A stretch of 32,934 nt of DNA from NCBI GenBank assembly GCA_047638715.1, contig JBLIMK010000034.1, positions 1 to 32,934 on the forward strand. The letters run 5' to 3'. A program made the position numbers and the translations under genes. Numbering within the stretch: the stretch's first letter is position 1; every line of letters begins with the position of its first letter. The DNA comes from SHLQ01 sp047638715 (lineage in GTDB: Bacteria > Actinomycetota > Acidimicrobiia > Acidimicrobiales > SHLQ01). Below the pieces are notes generated by a model, which was not told the DNA's origin, did not search any database, and saw only the letters and a list, made by a program, of their open reading frames with translations. Shown here piece after piece: positions 1 through 7,093 of the stretch.

Positions 1-284
1 GACTTTGCCTTGCCGTGCTCGGCGACGATGAGGTCAGCGAGGCGGTCCTGGTTGGCCATCATGACCTCGAAGCACGCGCGAAGCATTTCGGCGCGCTCTC
101 GCGGTGCGACCTTGGCCCAGAGTTTCTGAGCGGCCGCCGCGGCATCACAAGCGGCTTCCATGTCGGCGACGGACCCGCACTCGACCGTTGCGATCACCGT
201 CCCGTTTGCAGGGTTCAGTACATCGACAGTTTGGCCGTCGGAACCAGCGCGGCGTTCTCCGTTGATGACAAGTTGCGTTTGCAT
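1..284 (-). CDS. NAD(P)-dependent aldehyde dehydrogenase, N-terminal part (cut by window edge)
   Basis: Reading the minus strand from the ATG at 284 gives 94 codons that run off the window. The N-terminus begins MQTQLVINGERRAG and continues with DVLNPANGTVIATV and a helical stretch ending in IVAEHGKAK. This is the typical opening of the aldehyde dehydrogenase superfamily, which oxidises aldehydes to acids with NAD(P)+, and it looks closest to succinate-semialdehyde dehydrogenases. The Rossmann fold, the catalytic Cys and the Glu general base lie outside the window, so substrate cannot be judged. A TACTCT -10 box ends six bases before the ATG and there is no ribosome binding site, so the mRNA is probably leaderless. 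The gene diverges from the F420-dependent oxidoreductase across only 42 bases. Confidence 0.85.
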   Translation of the reverse strand, partial: MQTQLVINGERRAGSDGQTVDVLNPANGTVIATVECGSVADMEAACDAAAAAQKLWAKVAPRERAEMLRACFEVMMANQDRLADLIVAEHGKAK

Positions 285-290
285 GCAGCG

Positions 291-296
291 AGAGTA
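291..296 (-). promoter_or_regulatory. -10 box of a leaderless promoter for the aldehyde dehydrogenase
   Basis: TACTCT on the minus strand is followed by six bases (CGCTGC) and then the ATG, so transcription should begin on or next to the start codon. The box lies where the -35 element of the divergent gene would be, so the two promoters are interlocked. Confidence 0.55.
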
Positions 297-314
297 CCCA
301 ATTTTCGGAGTCGC

Positions 315-320
315 TAACCT
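315..320 (+). promoter_or_regulatory. -10 box of a leaderless promoter for the F420-dependent oxidoreductase
   Basis: TAACCT is followed by six bases (CTTGAG) and then the ATG at 327. No purine-rich ribosome binding site fits, which predicts a transcript starting at the A of the ATG. Confidence 0.55.
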
Positions 321-326
321 CTTGAG

Positions 327-1367
327 ATGAAGATCTCGATGACCATTACATACAGCGACGATCCGTTGAAGGCGATTGCCCACGCGCAAGCGATGGAGAG
401 ATCTGGAGTTGATCAGGCGTGGGTGGCCGAGGCGTATAGTTTCGACGCCGTATCGACCCTCGGGTTCTTGGCCGCGAGCACAGAAACAATGGAACTCGTC
501 TCGGGCATTTTGCCGATCTACAGCCGGACGCCAACGCTGATCGCCATGACCGCTGCCACTCTCGATTCGCTCTCCGGTGGCCGATTTGCGCTGGGTCTCG
601 GGGCATCGGGTCCGCAGGTGATCGAGGGCTGGCATGGCGTGCCCTACGACCGGCCACTCGGCCGGACCAGAGAGATCATCGAGATCTGCAGGAAGGTCTG
701 GAAGCGAGAACGTCTCGAACACGAGGGACGGAACTACCAGATGCCACTTCCCGCGGATAAAGGCACCGGCTTAGGCAAGCCACTCAAGCTGATCAACACG
801 CCGCTCAGGGAAGACATCCCGATCTATATCGCGTCGATCGGCGAGAAGAACGTAGAGCTGACGGCGGAGATCGCCACCGGCTGGATTCCGGTGTTCTTCC
901 ATCCCGAGAAAGCCCACTATGCGTGGGGTGCTGCGCTCGACGCAGGCCACACGAAACGAGATCCAGCACTCGGCGAACTCCAAATCATTGCCGGTGGGAT
1001 GGCCGCCATCACGAAGACCGAGGAGGAAGCGGCAGCGATGCGTGATTTCGCCCGTCCGAATGCCGCGCTGTATATCGGTGGGATGGGGGCGAAGTCGAAA
1101 AACTTCTACAACACGTTGTTTCAGCGGTACGGCTATGAAGAAGAAGCCGAGATGGTGCAGGACCTCTATCTGTCGGGCAAGAAGGAAGAAGCCGCTGCGG
1201 CGATTCCTGACGAGTTCCTCGCCGCGACCAACCTCGTCGGCACCGAAGGTTTCATCAAAGATCGTCTCGAGGCGTTTGCAGAGGCCGGAGTCACGAGTCT
1301 CACACTGCATCCAGTCGGCGAAGATCCCCTCGCCGTCGTGTCCCAGATCAAGGAGTGGGCGTCTTAA
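327..1367 (+). CDS. LLM-class F420-dependent oxidoreductase
   Basis: This 346-residue protein is a complete luciferase-like (LLM) TIM-barrel enzyme. The opening MKISMTITYSDDP, AWVAEAYSFDAVSTLGFLAA near residue 33, the SGGRFALGLGASGPQVIEGWHGVPYD block near 85-105, and the IPIYIASIGEKNVELTAEIATGW segment are typical of actinobacterial Rv3520c-like enzymes that use reduced coenzyme F420 for hydride transfer. The substrate cannot be read from the sequence. The cofactor is inferred from family membership rather than from a unique motif, and FMN use is the alternative. The start is set by the leaderless promoter signature. The 3' end overlaps the convergent alpha/beta hydrolase gene by 20 bases, so the two mRNAs would be complementary at their ends. 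Confidence 0.9.
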   Translation: MKISMTITYSDDPLKAIAHAQAMERSGVDQAWVAEAYSFDAVSTLGFLAASTETMELVSGILPIYSRTPTLIAMTAATLDSLSGGRFALGLGASGPQVIEGWHGVPYDRPLGRTREIIEICRKVWKRERLEHEGRNYQMPLPADKGTGLGKPLKLINTPLREDIPIYIASIGEKNVELTAEIATGWIPVFFHPEKAHYAWGAALDAGHTKRDPALGELQIIAGGMAAITKTEEEAAAMRDFARPNAALYIGGMGAKSKNFYNTLFQRYGYEEEAEMVQDLYLSGKKEEAAAAIPDEFLAATNLVGTEGFIKDRLEAFAEAGVTSLTLHPVGEDPLAVVSQIKEWAS

Positions 1368-2184
1368 GCAGCTCTCTCATGGCGTTGGCCACGGCGACCG
1401 GATCTTGAAGCGGCCCGAAATGTGTGAGCGTCGGGAACTCGAGCAACCGTCCGTTGGGAAGAGCGTCGGCAACCTGAGGAGCGAGTTGGGCGGGGAACCC
1501 GCCGTCCCCGCTCACAGCGACGACGACATCGAGCGCGATCTGGTCGAGAAGGCCGAGGTGAATCTCGCCCGCATTCAAGTACGTGTTGGCTTCGCTCTCG
1601 GGCGAGCACTTCAGGAGGATCCCGCCGTCCTCGCCGTCGTCCGCGAAGCCGTGCCGCACGTAGGCGTGCAGAACATCGGCTCGAAAGAGTCCCAACGGTG
1701 GCCGTGCTGCATATCGGAGCAGCGCAGCAGCTCGGCTTGGAAATCGTTTGAGCCGACCACGTGCAGCAGCTATGAGAGGCCCGTCGCTGAACGACCCGGG
1801 CGGAACGACGGGTTCGAAGACCATTGCCGTCGCGAACGTTCCGGGATGCAATCGTTCCATCTCGAGCAGCACTGCGCCGCCCAACGAATGCCCAAACCCA
1901 TGGAGGGTCGATGCATCGATGTGATCGATCACTCGCCTCAGGTCGTCGACCATCGCCGACCAACGAAAGTCGTGCAGTTCGGCTGGAGTGTCGCTATCGC
2001 CGTGCCCTCGAAAGTCGAGGGCGACAACTCGAGCGTCGTCGCTGAGTTCTGCTGCGAAGGCTCGGTAGACCTGTCCCAAGAATCCCGTGGCGTGGCACAC
2101 GAGGAGGGTGTACTCGCCGTTGCCGCCGAGGTCGTGGATTGCGATGGTTCCAGCAGAACCAGCGATGGTCGTCGACCCGGTCAT
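1348..2184 (-). CDS. alpha/beta hydrolase
   Basis: This is a 278-residue alpha/beta-hydrolase-fold protein. Visible features are the strand and oxyanion region TLLVCHATGF near residues 26-35, LDFRGHGDSD near 57-65, and the nucleophile elbow GHSLGG with Ser100. A late TLTHFGPLQDP segment supplies the catalytic His. An ester, lactone or epoxide substrate is possible, and nothing visible narrows it further. The open frame continues upstream, but the ATG at 2184 overlaps the stop codon of the upstream NUDIX gene as ATGA and begins the conserved domain, so it is taken as the start. Translational coupling is likely. The gene converges on, and overlaps by 20 bases, the F420-dependent oxidoreductase gene. 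Confidence 0.88.
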   Translation of the reverse strand: MTGSTTIAGSAGTIAIHDLGGNGEYTLLVCHATGFLGQVYRAFAAELSDDARVVALDFRGHGDSDTPAELHDFRWSAMVDDLRRVIDHIDASTLHGFGHSLGGAVLLEMERLHPGTFATAMVFEPVVPPGSFSDGPLIAAARGRLKRFPSRAAALLRYAARPPLGLFRADVLHAYVRHGFADDGEDGGILLKCSPESEANTYLNAGEIHLGLLDQIALDVVVAVSGDGGFPAQLAPQVADALPNGRLLEFPTLTHFGPLQDPVAVANAMRELLKTPTP

Positions 2185-2708
2185 AGCCGCTCGTACTTCC
2201 AGTCCTTTGGACGATCGCCGTCGTAGGGCATCGTGCCATGAAAAACTCGAGGGTCTTCGTCGAAGACCAGTGGCACGAAGTGCCGATCGCCTTCCCACAT
2301 CGGTAGGTCGGCAGCTGAGCGGACCAGGTCGCACGGGTCGCAGGCTTGCAACAGACGCGTTCGATCGATCCACTCCAGGCTGCCCTCTTCGTTGTGGGCG
2401 GGCGGCGTGCCGGTCCATTGCGTAACGAGAAAGATGAAGCCCATCCAATCCTCACGTTTCGGACCGAAGTTTGACCAGGTGATCGTCCCTCGTAAAGCGA
2501 GCTTGTCTAGGACGAGGCCGGTCTCTTCGTCCAGCTCGCGTCGGAGCCCGGTGATCAGGCCTTCGTCCGTCTCGAGTTTGCCGCCAACGCCGTTCACCTT
2601 GCCGAAGTGGTCGTCGTCGGGACGGGCGTTGCGACGGATCATCAGGACCCGATCGGTCCCCTGATCCCATAGATAGGCAAGGGTTCCCACAATAGGCGAA
2701 AACGGCAT
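2181..2708 (-). CDS. NUDIX hydrolase (MutT/8-oxo-dGTP-diphosphatase-like)
   Basis: This 175-residue protein carries a perfect NUDIX box at residues 43-65: G, five residues, E49, seven residues, then RELDEETGL. Members hydrolyse nucleoside diphosphates linked to another group. The N-terminal VLMIRRNARPDDDHFGKVNG and the downstream aromatic-rich segment resemble MutT-type 8-oxo-dGTP diphosphatases, so nucleotide-pool sanitation is a reasonable guess, but ADP-sugar or other substrates are not excluded. The gene is first in a two-gene unit and its TGA overlaps the ATG of the hydrolase. It has a leaderless-type promoter, with TAGGTT ending six bases before the ATG. Confidence 0.9.
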   Translation of the reverse strand: MPFSPIVGTLAYLWDQGTDRVLMIRRNARPDDDHFGKVNGVGGKLETDEGLITGLRRELDEETGLVLDKLALRGTITWSNFGPKREDWMGFIFLVTQWTGTPPAHNEEGSLEWIDRTRLLQACDPCDLVRSAADLPMWEGDRHFVPLVFDEDPRVFHGTMPYDGDRPKDWKYERL

Positions 2709-2714
2709 CGAGCC

Positions 2715-2720
2715 AACCTA
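2715..2720 (-). promoter_or_regulatory. -10 box of a leaderless promoter for the NUDIX gene
   Basis: TAGGTT on the minus strand is followed by six bases (GGCTCG) and the ATG at 2708. No ribosome binding site is present. Confidence 0.55.
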
Positions 2721-2730
2721 TCCACCATTA

Positions 2731-2795
2731 AGGGGCCTGGCCCCTAAACCCAATTAGGGGCCACGTCCCTAATCACTATGAGGGGCCAGGCCCCT
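2731..2795. repeat. Left REP-like palindrome array (three units, 25-base period)
   Basis: Three 15-base units start at 2731, 2756 and 2781. The first is the imperfect palindrome AGGGGCCTGGCCCCT. The second is a decayed copy (AGGGGCCACGTCCCT). The third, AGGGGCCAGGCCCCT, is the reverse complement of the first. Units are separated by 10-base spacers. The same palindrome recurs twice at the far end of the neighbouring transposase gene with the same 25-base period, so these are probably the transposase's cognate REP elements. Confidence 0.85.
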
Positions 2796-2895
2796 TCCCT
2801 CCGGTTCGGCGTGAGAGCATGCTGATGTCTACGGTGGAGCATCGGGTTCGCCCGGCCACTTCCCCTGGCTCGAATGCAGAGACTAGGAGAACACG

Positions 2896-3585
2896 GTGCC
2901 GAGGCCACACAGGATCCAGTACCCGGGCGCGTGGTATCACGTGATGAATCGTGGAGCGAGCAGAACCGACATGTTCCGCAGCACCTATGACCGGCAGGTT
3001 TTCTTGAGCCTCCTCGAGTCTGCGACACGTCGCACGGGAGCGGAGGTCCACGCCTACTGTCTGATGGGCAACCACTACCACCTACTCATCCGGACGCCGA
3101 ACCCCACGCTCGATGAGACGATTCGCTTGCTTGCTGGCCCATACGCCCGTCATTTCAACGATTACCACGGGAAGGACGGGCGCCTTTGCCGGGATCGGTA
3201 CCACGCATTACTGATCGATTCCGAGCACTACTTGTTAGCGGTGTCTCGATATATCCATCGAAATCCAACAGCTTTCGGAATAGCGGCTCTCGCTGACTAC
3301 ACGTGGTCGAGCTACCCCGCATATCTCGGAATTCGTCCTCCACAAGATTGGCTTCAGCTGGAGGAGACCTTGCAGATGGCCGGAGGTAGATCTCAACTCG
3401 AGGCGCTCGTGGAGAGCTGTCTTTTGACGGAAACCGACAAGTTGTACGAGCGCAATCGGCTGCCCGTGGTCTTGGGTAGCAAGGCATTTGCGGCTGCAGC
3501 TCGGCAGGCGTCGAGGCTCACGATCGAAAAAGGGGCCTGGCCCCTAAATCCAGTTAGGGGCCTGGCCCCTGAGGGTGCTAGTTGA
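2896..3585 (+). CDS. REP-associated tyrosine transposase (Y1/HUH family, IS200-like)
   Basis: This 229-residue protein begins with the family signature MPRPHRIQYPGAWYHVMNRG. It carries the HUH metal-binding motif in GNHYHLLI (His-Tyr-His) near residues 56-63, and later DRYHALLID and YIHRNPTAFG, where the downstream helix provides the catalytic Tyr. Such enzymes cut and join single-stranded DNA at REP hairpins and act as domesticated, mostly single-copy relatives of IS200/IS605 transposases. The GTG start follows AGGAGA at a good distance. The coding frame runs straight through two copies of the flanking palindrome, so the last 18 or so residues (GAWPLNPVRGLAPEGAS) are encoded by the repeat. 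The final codons overlap the end of the convergent HD-domain gene. Confidence 0.9.
   Translation: MPRPHRIQYPGAWYHVMNRGASRTDMFRSTYDRQVFLSLLESATRRTGAEVHAYCLMGNHYHLLIRTPNPTLDETIRLLAGPYARHFNDYHGKDGRLCRDRYHALLIDSEHYLLAVSRYIHRNPTAFGIAALADYTWSSYPAYLGIRPPQDWLQLEETLQMAGGRSQLEALVESCLLTETDKLYERNRLPVVLGSKAFAAAARQASRLTIEKGAWPLNPVRGLAPEGAS
3531..3570. repeat. Right REP-like palindrome pair, inside the transposase reading frame
   Basis: Two perfect copies of AGGGGCCTGGCCCCT lie at 3531-3545 and 3556-3570, separated by the spacer AAATCCAGTT, which matches the left array's first spacer (AAACCCAATT) at eight of ten bases. TTA and TAA flanks extend several arms to TTAGGGGCC/GGCCCCTAA. The pair overlaps the 3' end of the transposase gene. 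Confidence 0.88.
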
Positions 3586-4177
3586 TGTGGATGTGGCGGG
3601 TCATATCGGCGGGAGGGATGCCAGGGACCCGCGATTCGCGGGAGAAGAGCTCCTCCATCATCGGGACGAAGTCCTCGATCGGCAGCGTTGGATAGTCGGG
3701 ATCAAAGCAGTTCTGGTCATACCTCTCACAAAACCGCACACACGCGTCGTAGTGCTCGTTGTCCTCATGCACGTCGCGTGCGTCTCGGTCGCCGTCGAGA
3801 TGATGAAAGTAGTAGTAGCCCTGGAATAGGCCGTGGTGCTTGATCACCCAATGCGTCTGGTCATCGATATATGGCGCCAGCATGGCTGCCGCCGTGGCGC
3901 TGTGGTTCTGGGGCGCGATCGGATCACCAATGTCGTGGAGTAGCGCGCCGACGACAAGATCGAGCGATTCGTCGGCTCGGAGGGCTCGCGTCGCTGACTG
4001 CAGACAGTGTTGATAGCGATCGATCTGATAACCGAGCTTCGGTCCCTCCATAATCTTGAGTAACGAGATCATGTTGTCGACCAACTCGCCGCGGGTGTGC
4101 ACGGTGTAGAGCTCGCCCAGCGTCTCGTAATCTGCCCGCGTACCGTCGGCCATTTCGGTCCAAGTGACTTGTTCCAT
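3578..4177 (-). CDS. HD-domain protein, PhnZ/MIOX-like (COG4341-type)
   Basis: About 199 residues from the ATG at 4177. The metal-binding pattern of the HD superfamily is complete: a His in DRYQHCLQSATRA, the HD pair in ALLHDIGDPIAPQNH, a further His in that segment, a His in WVIKHHGLFQGYYYFHH, and a late Asp in RFCERYDQNCFDPDYP. The combination HCLQ...LLHDIGD...KHHGLFQGYYY resembles predicted HD phosphohydrolases related to PhnZ and myo-inositol oxygenase, several of which are mixed-valence diiron oxygenases rather than phosphatases. Which chemistry applies here cannot be decided by eye. Start choice: 4177 matches the usual MEQVTWTEMADGT opening; ATG 4207 and TTG 4225 would add 10 or 16 residues. 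No ribosome binding site is visible at any of these. Confidence 0.82.
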   Translation of the reverse strand: MEQVTWTEMADGTRADYETLGELYTVHTRGELVDNMISLLKIMEGPKLGYQIDRYQHCLQSATRALRADESLDLVVGALLHDIGDPIAPQNHSATAAAMLAPYIDDQTHWVIKHHGLFQGYYYFHHLDGDRDARDVHEDNEHYDACVRFCERYDQNCFDPDYPTLPIEDFVPMMEELFSRESRVPGIPPADMTRHIHIN

Positions 4178-4335
4178 TTGTGCACGATCGTTCAGAACAG
4201 AGCCCATGTCAATAATCGGCTTCAACCGTGTTCGATAGGCGCCGCATCACCGACCACTGGGTCTCACCGACCGTTCGTGCCGTGTTCGCTCACGAAGTTC
4301 TCGTTCGTCACCTTGCTTCGGGGTCGAGTCGCGCC

Positions 4336-4341
4336 GATAGT
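4336..4341 (+). promoter_or_regulatory. Possible -10 box upstream of glgA
   Basis: GATAGT ends five bases before the GTG at 4347 and eight bases before the ATG at 4350. It is a weaker match than the TANNNT boxes elsewhere in the window, but no ribosome binding site is present, so a leaderless or nearly leaderless glgA mRNA is possible. Confidence 0.35.
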
Positions 4342-4346
4342 TCAGA

Positions 4347-5762
4347 GTGATGTTCTCCACCGGCGCCGGCTTGAAGGTTGTTTTTGCATCCGCCGAAGCC
4401 GCTCCTGTGGCGCGAGTCGGTGGTCTCGCCGAGGCAGCAGCTGGCTTGATTCGCTCGCTCCGAGCAACCTCCGATGTCGAACTCACGGTCGTGCTTCCCG
4501 ACTATGGCGACGCGACGCTTGGGGGAGAAGAGATCTCGGCGCTCTCGGTTCCCGAGTGGGTAGGCGAAGCGACCGTGCGCGTGGGCGAAGCGCCTGAGCT
4601 CGGCGAGGTACACCTCGTAAGCGTTCCGGGTCTTGCACGTCCACACCCGTATGTCGATGCCTCCGGCGAGGGCTGGGCCGACAACCATCATCGCTTCTTC
4701 GGATTCTCGGCTGGAATCGCGGCGATCGTCGAACAGGTTCGTCCAGACGTTGTCCACCTCAACGACTGGCACACGGCCATGACGCTTGCCTGGGTCGACG
4801 TTCCGTCGGTCTACACCATTCACACTTTGGGCTATCAGGGCATCGGCGACGTCGGCTGGCTCCGGACGATCACCACCGACCGGGCGACCGCGTTCGACAG
4901 GTATGGCGAGCTAAATCCGGCCGCCGGAGCGATTCGCCTCGCCGATCGGATCGTCGCGGTGAGTCCGAACTACGCAACCGAGATCCTCGATCCGGGTCGA
5001 GGCTCCGGGCTCCACACAATGCTCGAAGCGCGCGGTGAAAATCTCGTGGGTATCCGCAACGGAATCGACACGACGCTCTGGGATCCGTCGATCGATCCAT
5101 TCACCTCGAAGAACTACGGACGCATGTCCCTCGCCGACAAAAGCGATTCGAAGGCTGAGCTCTTGGCGCGCGCTGCGTGGGACGCTGACGATGGTCCGTT
5201 GATCGGGATGGTGACCCGCCTGGTCGAGCAAAAGGGCATCGACATGATCCTCGGCCTCATTCCGTACCTGGAGCGAATGGGTGCTCGGTTGTTCGTTCTC
5301 GGAAGCGGCGAGGAGCGCCTTGCGCTTTGGGCGCGTGAGCTCGCTTCGGAGTACTCCGAAACGTTCGCGTTCGTCGAGGGGTACGACCTGGCTCTGGCTC
5401 ACGGGATTTTTGCTGGCGCAGATCTCTTCTGTATGCCGAGCCGATTCGAACCGTGTGGTCTGGCCCAGATGCAGGCGATGGCCTACGGCACCATTCCCGT
5501 CGTCACTCCGGTCGGCGGCCTCGTCGACACTGTGGTCGACGCGGATGAGGATCCAAAGAATGGCACTGGTTTCGTGTCGCTCACGATCGATGGAACGGGC
5601 ATGCTCGACGCACTCCATCGAGCGATCGGAGCATGGCGGACTAAACGGCGACGTGTATCCGTGCAAAAGCGAGGCATGGCGATCGACTGGAGCTGGGACG
5701 ATCCAACCTCGAAGCACCTCGAAATCTACGAAGCCATCGCCGGTCGACCGGGGGGTCAGTAG
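4347..5762 (+). CDS. glgA: Glycogen synthase (GT5, ADP-glucose type)
   Basis: At 471 residues this has the length and both Rossmann domains of bacterial GT5 glycogen synthases, which extend alpha-1,4-glucan from ADP-glucose. Landmarks in order are VVFASAEAAPVARVGGLAE (residues 11-29), HLNDWHTA, YTIHTLGYQGIG, VGIRNGIDTTLWDP, MVTRLVEQKGIDM, the nucleotide-sugar site SRFEPCGLAQMQAMAYGTIP, and GGLVDTVVD. The N-terminal KxGGL motif is RVGGL here, so the Lys normally implicated in ADP-glucose binding is replaced by Arg. GTG 4347 or ATG 4350 may be the start. The gene converges on glgC, which makes its substrate, and the two stop codons are about 75 bases apart. Confidence 0.92.
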   Translation: MMFSTGAGLKVVFASAEAAPVARVGGLAEAAAGLIRSLRATSDVELTVVLPDYGDATLGGEEISALSVPEWVGEATVRVGEAPELGEVHLVSVPGLARPHPYVDASGEGWADNHHRFFGFSAGIAAIVEQVRPDVVHLNDWHTAMTLAWVDVPSVYTIHTLGYQGIGDVGWLRTITTDRATAFDRYGELNPAAGAIRLADRIVAVSPNYATEILDPGRGSGLHTMLEARGENLVGIRNGIDTTLWDPSIDPFTSKNYGRMSLADKSDSKAELLARAAWDADDGPLIGMVTRLVEQKGIDMILGLIPYLERMGARLFVLGSGEERLALWARELASEYSETFAFVEGYDLALAHGIFAGADLFCMPSRFEPCGLAQMQAMAYGTIPVVTPVGGLVDTVVDADEDPKNGTGFVSLTIDGTGMLDALHRAIGAWRTKRRRVSVQKRGMAIDWSWDDPTSKHLEIYEAIAGRPGGQ

Positions 5763-5836
5763 CGCACTGGCTATTTGGATTCGCTGCGGTTCCGCCCGGC
5801 TGACCCAAGATCTCCGAGGCGTCCGAGAGTAACCGA

Positions 5837-7081
5837 TCAGCTCACAATTGAGTTCTTGGCGATGACCACTACGCCACCATCGCTCACGACGTAGCGAGTC
5901 CGGTCAGCGGCTATGTCGACGCCGATCTCGACCCCGGCAGGAATGATCACGTTCTTGTCGACCACACAATTTCGCAGGACGGTATCGGGACCGACGGTGA
6001 CGTCGTCGAGCAACACGACGTTTTCGAGGTCGGCGCCGTTGTGGACGTGGCTTCCGACCGACACCACCGAATTCGCGACGCGAGCTCCCGAGACGATCAC
6101 CCCAGTGCTGACGATCGAGTTGACCACCGCCGGGTCACCGGATCGCCAATCGGCGACGAATTTCGCTGGCGGCAGGTTCCGGCTGTAGCTGAAGATCGGC
6201 CAACTCGGATTGTAAAGGTTGAAGATCGGCTCGGGTTGAACGAGGTCCATGTTGGCATCGAAGTAGGAGTCGAGCGTCCCCACGTCGCGCCAGTAGTGGC
6301 GATTTTGGTCGGTGTCGCCCGGGACAACATTTTCGGTGAAGTCGTAGACGTTGGCTTCACCTTTGGCGACAAGCCCGGGGATCAGGTCGCCGCCAATGTC
6401 GTGGGCTGAGGTGTCGTCACTGGCATCGTCGGAGGCGAGGTCCATCAGCATTTCTGTCGAGAAGATGTAGTTGCCCATCGACGCAAGAATTTCGTCCGGT
6501 GAGTCCGGCAGTCCTCCTGGATTCGATGGCTTCTCGTCAAATTGGAGGATCTTGTTCGAGTCTGGGCCGATCGTCATGACACCGAACTGATCGGCTTGGC
6601 TTCGCGGCACACGAATGCCAGCGACTGTCGCGCCTCGTCCTCCGCCGAGATGAGCGTCGAGCATTTGGCGCGCATCGATTCGGTAGATGTGGTCTGCGCC
6701 GAACACCATGATGTTCTCGGGGCGCTCATCGTCGATGAGATTGAAGTTCTGGTAGATCGCGTCCAGGGAACCGGTGAACCAGCGAGGCCCGCGCCGCATC
6801 TGGGCGGGCACGGTGGTGATGTAGTGGCCGAGTTCGCTCGACAGATTCCAGGTGCGCGAGATATGAACGTCGAGGCTGTGCGATTTGTACTGTGTGAGTA
6901 CGACAACTTTTCGATAGCCCGAGTTCACGAGATTAGACAGCGCAAAATCGATGAGTCGATATCGACCTCCGAATGGAACTGCTGGCTTTGCTCTTTGCGC
7001 TGTCAGAGGCATTAATCGCTTGCCCTCGCCGCCTGCGAGAACCATGCACAGCACGTTTGGACGACGACCTGAGTTCAACAT
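5837..7081 (-). CDS. glgC: Glucose-1-phosphate adenylyltransferase (ADP-glucose pyrophosphorylase)
   Basis: This 414-residue protein is a full-length GlgC, which makes ADP-glucose from glucose-1-phosphate and ATP, the committed step of glycogen synthesis. It has the nucleotidyltransferase opening VLAGGEGKRLMPLTAQRAKP with PFGGRYRLIDFALSN, the VFGADHIYR metal site, the sugar-phosphate motif FDEKP, and HYWRDVGTLDSYFDAN. A C-terminal left-handed beta-helix follows (about residues 295-410), the usual allosteric and oligomerisation domain. The gene lies ten bases downstream of the phoD-like stop codon. It nevertheless has its own leaderless-type promoter: TAATCT overlaps that stop codon and ends six bases before the ATG. 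It converges on glgA. Confidence 0.95.
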   Translation of the reverse strand: MLNSGRRPNVLCMVLAGGEGKRLMPLTAQRAKPAVPFGGRYRLIDFALSNLVNSGYRKVVVLTQYKSHSLDVHISRTWNLSSELGHYITTVPAQMRRGPRWFTGSLDAIYQNFNLIDDERPENIMVFGADHIYRIDARQMLDAHLGGGRGATVAGIRVPRSQADQFGVMTIGPDSNKILQFDEKPSNPGGLPDSPDEILASMGNYIFSTEMLMDLASDDASDDTSAHDIGGDLIPGLVAKGEANVYDFTENVVPGDTDQNRHYWRDVGTLDSYFDANMDLVQPEPIFNLYNPSWPIFSYSRNLPPAKFVADWRSGDPAVVNSIVSTGVIVSGARVANSVVSVGSHVHNGADLENVVLLDDVTVGPDTVLRNCVVDKNVIIPAGVEIGVDIAADRTRYVVSDGGVVVIAKNSIVS

Positions 7082-7087
7082 GTCTAG

Positions 7088-7093
7088 AGATTA
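7088..7093 (-). promoter_or_regulatory. -10 box of a leaderless promoter for glgC
   Basis: TAATCT on the minus strand, then six bases (CTAGAC), then the ATG at 7081. The TAA of this box is also the stop codon of the upstream phosphatase gene, so promoter and stop codon share bases. Confidence 0.55.

Noticed and set aside
919..2226. Plus-strand open frame (435 codons) across the F420 oxidoreductase and hydrolase genes
   Set aside because: It crosses two real genes in other frames and shows only low-complexity composition.
2731..3570. CRISPR array, suggested by evenly spaced short palindromes
   Set aside because: Spacers are 10 bases and similar to one another, there are no cas genes, and the units flank a RAYT gene. 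REP elements fit.
5763..5836. Terminator between glgA and glgC
   Set aside because: No stable hairpin or U-run could be found by eye in the 74 bases between the two stop codons.
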